A DNA stretch of 64,000 nt from Prostheceraeus crozeri (lineage: Eukaryota > Platyhelminthes > Polycladida > Euryleptidae): the NCBI GenBank assembly GCA_907163375.1, contig CAJQUW010007778.1:30001-94000 (forward strand), in the 5' to 3' direction. The first letter of the stretch is position 1. The number at the start of each line of letters is the position of its first letter. The notes under the pieces were generated by a model. The model worked only from the letters and a program-made list of their open reading frames with translations, was not told where the DNA came from and did no database searches. Shown here piece after piece: positions 58,301 to 64,000 of the stretch. The position numbers and the translations under genes are program-made.

Positions 58301-59815
58301 TCGACACAGGGATCGTAAGAAGAGCGAAAGAAGTACTTCTATGTCTTTACCGTCCACTCAAACATCTGCTTTCAGTAACAAAACTTCAGCAATGAAAGCA
58401 GTATGCAGAGCATGGAGATAGATGGAAAACAGATTACTCAGATCCCCAAAAAAGGAAAGAGATCATTTCAAAGACTACTGCGCTGCATAGTGATCCCTGA
58501 AACGAACTTCAAACTGTCCAGTAAGAGGCCTGAATGCACTGGGCCTACGCTTCTTACAAAAGATTTGTCACATGGATAACGAAAGGTGACATTATGCGAA
58601 TTGTATCTGATTTATCATTGGATGGACAAGATACATTTTCACTACACCACCATCACAGTGCAATCTCTTAGAGAGATTTTTGATTTCAACGAGATGTTTC
58701 TTACTAAGCCTTATTTTGTATTTATTTTCTAGCATATCTGTTCAGTTTCATTGATTCATCTTTTCGAAATTATTAGGCCTATTCTACACGGGACGAAATC
58801 TTATACTACAAGCGTAACATGTTTTTTTAAGAAATAGTTCTTTTATTTTGCAGTTTCATTAAAAGATATAAATTTTTTAGCGTTCAGAGAAAAATTCACG
58901 TGCGATAGCGAGTACTAGTAATGATTAACATCATGAAAATATCAGAGCTTCACGTACGTCACGAGTTCATCACGCACGTCACATGCAGCATATTTCAAGA
59001 TACAGGTGCCATTGAGTTGTCATAAGCAAAAGGAACCAATAGAAAGTTGTTTTTGCAGTCTCGATACAGGTACCTATTAATCGATCGAGTGACAGAAGTG
59101 TTTTTCCGAAGATCAAATTAAAATTGAAGTGGGGTATGTGAAACACCGTGTCCTTTTTACCGTCACGTACTAACAGAGGTCTAGATCGATGTCCACAGAT
59201 GAGAAATAAACATATGAAATTTCTTCTACATCAGAAGTTGCAAGTGAAGTTGTGTCACCATGCATATAAATTTGCATGAAGAAATTCGTAGTTTAAATGG
59301 TTCAAAATGTGAAATATGTTTCTACAAAACACGTATGTCACGTGTAAAATCCCTCGGTACAAGTTTCATAACATATGCACCGGTAATCAGAAGTTTCCTC
59401 TGACGAACTTATTCATCAAAAAATGTGATCTCACTTTAAGCCCTCTTTGAATCAGGATAATGTGACATTTTCTATGCGCAGATAACAGAATAACACGAGG
59501 AGCATCTTATCCATCTTAGATGAGTGAATTATTACGGAACATAATGTCTGAATGCAACTTATGACAGAAAAATCAAAAATTGACCCAAATTACCTCATGC
59601 ATGGGCTAAATTGGGTCTATTTTTTACCCTCCAAATCTAGATCTCTGAATAGAGTGGACGACGATATATTCGCTATCAATCAAAATATTTTTAAGTACAC
59701 ACCCAAGGTGCACATTTGAGAGAAAAACGGAATCTCAAGCATCTCTTCATGAAAAGTTATGAATCTCTAAACAAAATAACGATCGAATTTAGACCCAAAT
59801 TATCCCATCCCACCC
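55353..59815 (+). mobile_element. TIR element with TA target duplication (pogo-like ends)
   Basis: The left end GGGTAGGATGGGGTAATTTG and, in reverse complement, the right end GGGTGGGATGGGATAATTTG agree over about 28 bp, with TA on both sides (55,351-55,352; 59,816-59,817). Subterminal copies of the same words occur at about 55,690 and 59,581-59,620. A frame at 55,999-56,160 contains INVGDWVFVQC and DGEYEVSFLRQC, a segment I associate with the C-terminal part of some transposon proteins. A basic stretch RERERRRPAANRPRE lies at about 58,215. A LINE tail interrupts the element at about 56,165-56,865. Assignment to pogo is inference from TIR style only. Confidence 0.6.
56165..56865 (+). mobile_element. 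5'-truncated LINE with (CTTA)n tail
   Basis: The plus strand encodes NSFSYLGIIFSDDLKW, RKASQRIFIIRNLRRAGCSA, CYKAFIRSIMTYAYACFC and LRIERRVYRIIGLSHSV (56,190-56,510). After a frameshift near 56,535 it continues with HPLRDLFLIRP to ARTVRFSRSFIRFCK and a stop. About 120 bp later it ends in (CTTA)n at about 56,837-56,865. The 5' truncation and simple-repeat tail are typical of LINE insertion. The 5' junction is approximate. Confidence 0.75.
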
Positions 59816-59817
59816 TA

Positions 59818-62800
59818 ACAATTATTTCATTCCCCGGATGAGATAGTTCATGTTGATTTCTGGTATTCAGTTTTCTCACAATTATCATCACGCAGATCAT
59901 GACGTTGGGAATGACTCGATCGACAACTGTGTGCGTATCTCAGAAGCATCATATCATAAAGATTGTCACTATTGAATTCATCAGTCATCACTCACTACGA
60001 TAAAAATCATTTTATAGATTATTGTTACCTATCGTCCCCTTGTAATAAATGCTGATGAAAGTCATTGGTTTTATTCATAAACAACACGATAGGGCATGTA
60101 TGTATCTTGTGTAAACTAGTAGGAAACTAGCTACTACACATGCAGCGTAATATGAGCGAAATCAGTGTGTCACTCAGCAAATTTAGCCCAATATGCCAAA
60201 TTCACTGATGTCAACGTTGTTTTTTTTTCATTGACACTTGGGAGTCGAACACTTTCGAAGAGATGCTTCGATCGTTATGTCTGATTACCACGACACCTTT
60301 CTATTTGAACTATCCGAAAATACAGATTTCATTCTTTTTGGAATTCACAACACCCCAATTTAAAGTTTACAGTATAGAAAAGTACAAATATAATTTCATT
60401 TTTGTTTGTTGAAATTGACACAAATAATGGTCTATCCACATCGATTTTTAGGAAAGTACATATACATGTCTACCAATGAATTATAATGATACCTGTCCTA
60501 TCCAATGGAAACGCACCCTTGTGAAGGGAATGTTGCATAGAACGCATAATGTATGATCAAGCTGGAAACTGTATGACATGGAGATTAAAAACATAAAAAA
60601 TTTTACTAAGAAACTCATATCCCATTGACTTCATCAACTCGTTAATAGAGCAGTTCCTGGAAATAAAATATAGTACGGATAAAAAAGCAACGAAGAAAGA
60701 TGATACTTCCGCTTGCAGGTAAAACATCCATAAAATTTCGACGCAAATTTCTTAAAATATTTAGGAAATTGGACCATGTTAAAATAATATTCAACACTTT
60801 CAAAACAGGACAGTACTTCAGTCTGAAAGATAAAACAAATGAGCTGATGCTATCATGCGTTGTGTATAATTTTGAATGTGGGTTGATCCTGATACCCAAT
60901 ACTTGGGACAAACGGGACGATTAAAACATTGCATCAGATCTACATCTCTGCAATCATCATAAAGTGCTTGGTTGTGAGGTTGATGATCAACAAAAATGCA
61001 CAAATTTTTTCTTCCTTTGATCACCTGCGTTGACTATCAGTTTTCCTTCTACATGCAGCCTATATTTAGTTGCAAAAGGCTGTGAATCCGCGTGCTTCCT
61101 CTATTGGAGGAGCTATAATTAGGACACCCAGCTTTATTTGGAAATATCACCTGAGAACAAAGCATAATAACCAACCAAAAATTCCTGCTATTTAGACACT
61201 AAACAACCCTATTTTTCCTTGCTTTTTGCTATGGATTTAAGTTCGACCTTAGATCTCTTTTCAGCATCAGTCAATCCTGATCAATAAAGCCTAAACTCTA
61301 GTAAAAAAAATAGAAGCGTTGCTTCATCACGAAAACGTGATTCCATACGATCAGTGGTGACGAGTTATCGGTGATTCATTGAAGTGAATCCGTCTGTTTT
61401 TTTCTCAGTGAAAAGAGTATAGCTTTGAATGATGAACTGCATCAGCTGGAAGAAAGTATTCCATGCAATGCAAATGTAGACTGTGGAATGAACATTGCGC
61501 ACACTGTCGCGATGAACAGGATGACATAGACGATTCCATCGTGTAAGCGTAAGTGATGAAGAGGAAGAGTACCTGCCGGGCGATCCAGAACCGATGGTCG
61601 GGGAAAATAAAGTTCACCGGTGCGTTTACTGCGCCTGTAGGTTTGGGCACTGTAGAAAGGTATTGAAGCCTGTGTACATACGCAGTACTGAGTATTGCGT
61701 TAGTATTCTTTTGCGCTTTGCCTTAGTATTACGAATTTAATTTTTTAAATCAAAAGGTTCACAGACGAAGGGAAATCAATTAAAAGCAGTGGAAGCAATT
61801 ATGCAACGATAGATTATACCGCAAGCGACAAATAATGGCCCTAGGGAAGGATATTCAAAACATTGAGGTGTTGTAGAATTGCAGTGATTGTGGTTTACAT
61901 GAGAGCTTTGAATTGTCTGAAGCAGATTACTTGGGTCTCGAATCCAACAATTTTATTGTTCGCTGTTGGGTCTGAGGCATTACCCAATCAGACCCAAGTT
62001 TCATATCTTCTTGACGATTGCAAAACAAATATTTGTCATCCAAGCGTCAAGCACCCGATCCGAGCGCTTAATTCAGCAAGGTCGTTAAGCAACAAAGGAC
62101 AAGGGGCAGAATCTCCCCCACTTGTCTCGGAATCTTCAGTAATGATTGCGGATCGATATAGCTAACTAGATTACTATTAGAACAAATAGAAATTACTAAA
62201 ATAGAACTAGTTTTTCAGAAATTTACTTAAAAAGAAGAGTTAAAATAATACTACAACTGATGAAAAGCATGACTCTCATTTTGTTGCAAGTTTACTTGTG
62301 GATGTAGACTGAAGCTACATCATGGTCTGTAGATATTCTGAAACGTTGGAATATACCATCATTGTACAGTCCCGCAGATATTACAATTAATCAAGCTTAC
62401 ATATATTGTGCTAATGTAATGATTGGACAAATTCACAATGCCTGCGTTTGAAAATTAGTCATGAGGTTGCGCATACAAATATCACAAAACTGCATTATAT
62501 AATAATCAAATAGTAGGTCTGCTAGTACATGATACTCGCATGCCAGTGAAATAATGTTATATGCTAGTCATTATCAAATTACTCGAATTGCATATAATAG
62601 TTTGCGTATAGCTCTATCCTTCAAGCCTTAATTTCAACTTTGGTCTGTGTCCAAGATTTGGACCCAACAGTCATATCTGGTTTCAAGACGAATGTTACGA
62701 AAATCATGTCAGGAAACTTATGCTGTTGTATGACTCATGAGCTGTTCAAACACAGCTTTGATGATTGTATGATTGCTATCGGCGTTGAGAGAAATTCTTC

Positions 62801-63100
62801 ATCACTTGATGTGAGAAATGTGTTATTTTATGATGTGAGAAATTGATCATCGGAGCGGGCCATCCCTGAAATCCCTTTTCTTGAAAGTATTCGAATAATT
62901 GTTATTGTTTTCCGTGAATCGTTGTTTGTCATTGTCAGCGTATGAGCTCATTATAAAAAATATTTATAGCCTTTAGACAAATCGACTAATTTTTACAACT
63001 TTCCAATCGCGGAATGACAGTTGTTACGACCTCCCCAAGGTACGAACAGAAAAAAGGCCAAATCCCTGTGAGTGAATGTATTTAATATGTGCAAGGCAGG
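59818..63100. other. No gene seen
   Basis: AT-rich. Scattered ORFs under 105 codons show no domains, repeats or splice signals I can support. Confidence 0.35.
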
Positions 63101-63104
63101 TGGT

Positions 63105-63120
63105 GGCCCTTAAGAGAGCC
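63105..63120 (-). terminator. Isolated histone-type stem-loop sequence
   Basis: The minus strand reads GGCTCTCTTAAGGGCC followed by ACCA, the same as in the modules at 8.5-9.5 kb, including AATC-type bases before it. The CAAGA element is absent (CCTGCCTTGC instead). No histone or element gene could be read upstream of it. Confidence 0.4.
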
Positions 63121-64000
63121 GATTTGGCGTTCACAGAGAATGTGAGTGTACGTACAGTCGTCAACTTGGCAATGACTGCAGTCGTGAGCCGAAGGGTCGC
63201 AGCAGCGTCGTTGATTCCCAACAAGAGAACGTGCGTACTGTAGGCGGGAGAGAGTGAGAGAGTTTGGTCCGTCAGCAGGGAGTTTTGATGTCTCTCCAAA
63301 TGTGTGGGATCGATCATCCACCTGGAGCGTATGATTGGCGCCCAGCCACTCGCCGACTCCCTGTCACCGGGCATCGCTTCGCCCTCCCGTCAGCGAAGGG
63401 AAGGAGAGTCTGCGCTGATCAATGGCTCATGCAAGCGATTCCATTGGTCATCGCTGCCTTGAAAGTTAATGTACGCTAAGTATCACTTCTGCCGAGTCTT
63501 GATGAGGAAAGAGAGAGAAGTCTGCATTTTCGTCACGCAGTTCAGTTAGTTTTCGTCAAATTAAAAACCAATTGCACCATTGAAAAGCGCTTGAGAAGTA
63601 GAACATGAGATCTCGCTGGTTTTTTCACAGAAATAACTTTCTCGTTGAGAAAAAAAGACATAATTTTTTTCCGTTTTTATGATGCTTATACAATGCTTCA
63701 TTCAACACAATTGGCTGTCCAATTTCCGTGCCTGCGGCAGCTTGTGCAACCGCATCTCTAGTGTAGCACAGTGCTTGCAGTCCGCCCCGAAATCGGGCGA
63801 GGCAAGAAAAAATGGACTCGGCCCGAAAAATATTAAACAGTTGTGTTCTGACAGTTCTTATTTCCATGTAAACCTTCTTACGATGTTGCCTAACAAAAAA
63901 TCACAAAGATGACTTTTCACATAATAATAATTCTTTATTTTTCGTAGAAGCAAGTTATTTGCTCGTCAAAGAATTTGCACAGATCTACTTAGTTATTTGT
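63121..64000. other. No gene seen
   Basis: GC content rises near 63,300-63,420, and overlapping ORFs up to 116 codons exist on both strands. None has a recognisable product. Confidence 0.3.

Noticed and set aside
63024-63374. Possible histone gene upstream of the orphan stem-loop
   Set aside because: I read all three minus-strand frames and none shows histone H2A, H2B, H3 or H4 sequence.
1-64000. CRISPR array, bacterial operon or rRNA genes
   Set aside because: No regularly spaced short repeats, no ribosome-binding sites and no rRNA sequence; introns and LINEs show eukaryotic DNA.

Overview
The window looks like animal nuclear DNA. It is AT-rich, with few genes, spliceosomal introns and many transposon families. 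The recurring word TAGGCCTA (for example near 24,296-24,312, 28,991 and 43,321-43,375) and a sea-urchin-like histone 3'-end signal suggest a marine invertebrate, perhaps an echinoderm or hemichordate. That placement is inference; no marker gene fixes it.

1-11,522: the right part of a virus-like, Polinton/Maverick-type DNA element, cut by the left window edge. Two tandem paralogous genes of a family that accompanies such polymerases in invertebrate genomes (1-1,160 and 1,200-2,719, +) converge on a protein-primed family-B DNA polymerase (2,900-6,871, -). The polymerase has two tiny 5' introns. A repeat-bearing intergenic region separates it from a divergent 145-aa gene (7,176-7,613, +). A tandem duplication follows, then three minus-strand genes (84, 88 and about 400 aa), each followed by a near-identical 142-144 bp module holding a histone-type 3' stem-loop. 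A tandem pair of structured repeats (10,935-11,522) closes the recognisable part. The polymerase motifs are intact. The reading frame is broken at five places, always by a -1 step at a short homopolymer or dinucleotide run, which fits single-base deletion errors in a long-read assembly at least as well as decay.

11,523-18,141: G-tract repeats, fold-back structures, a broken LINE reverse transcriptase and small non-autonomous DNA transposons. 18,727-20,469: an intact intronless gene with three cold-shock-like domains and a C-terminal RING finger, the best host-type gene in the window. 20,470-27,400: noncoding, with MITEs, a 1.1-kb palindrome and a likely false tandem duplication. 27,706-30,483 (-): a probable two-exon gene for a small secreted protein.

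31,000-64,000: almost entirely transposon debris. It includes a degenerate reverse-transcriptase element (33,685-36,720, -), a LINE tail (37,552-38,100, -), two hAT elements with perfect 8-bp target duplications (41,087-43,795 and 46,314-49,832), a decayed Penelope-like element with repeated ends (about 51,696-55,222), and a TA-flanked TIR element (55,353-59,815) interrupted by a LINE tail. No confident host gene was found there.
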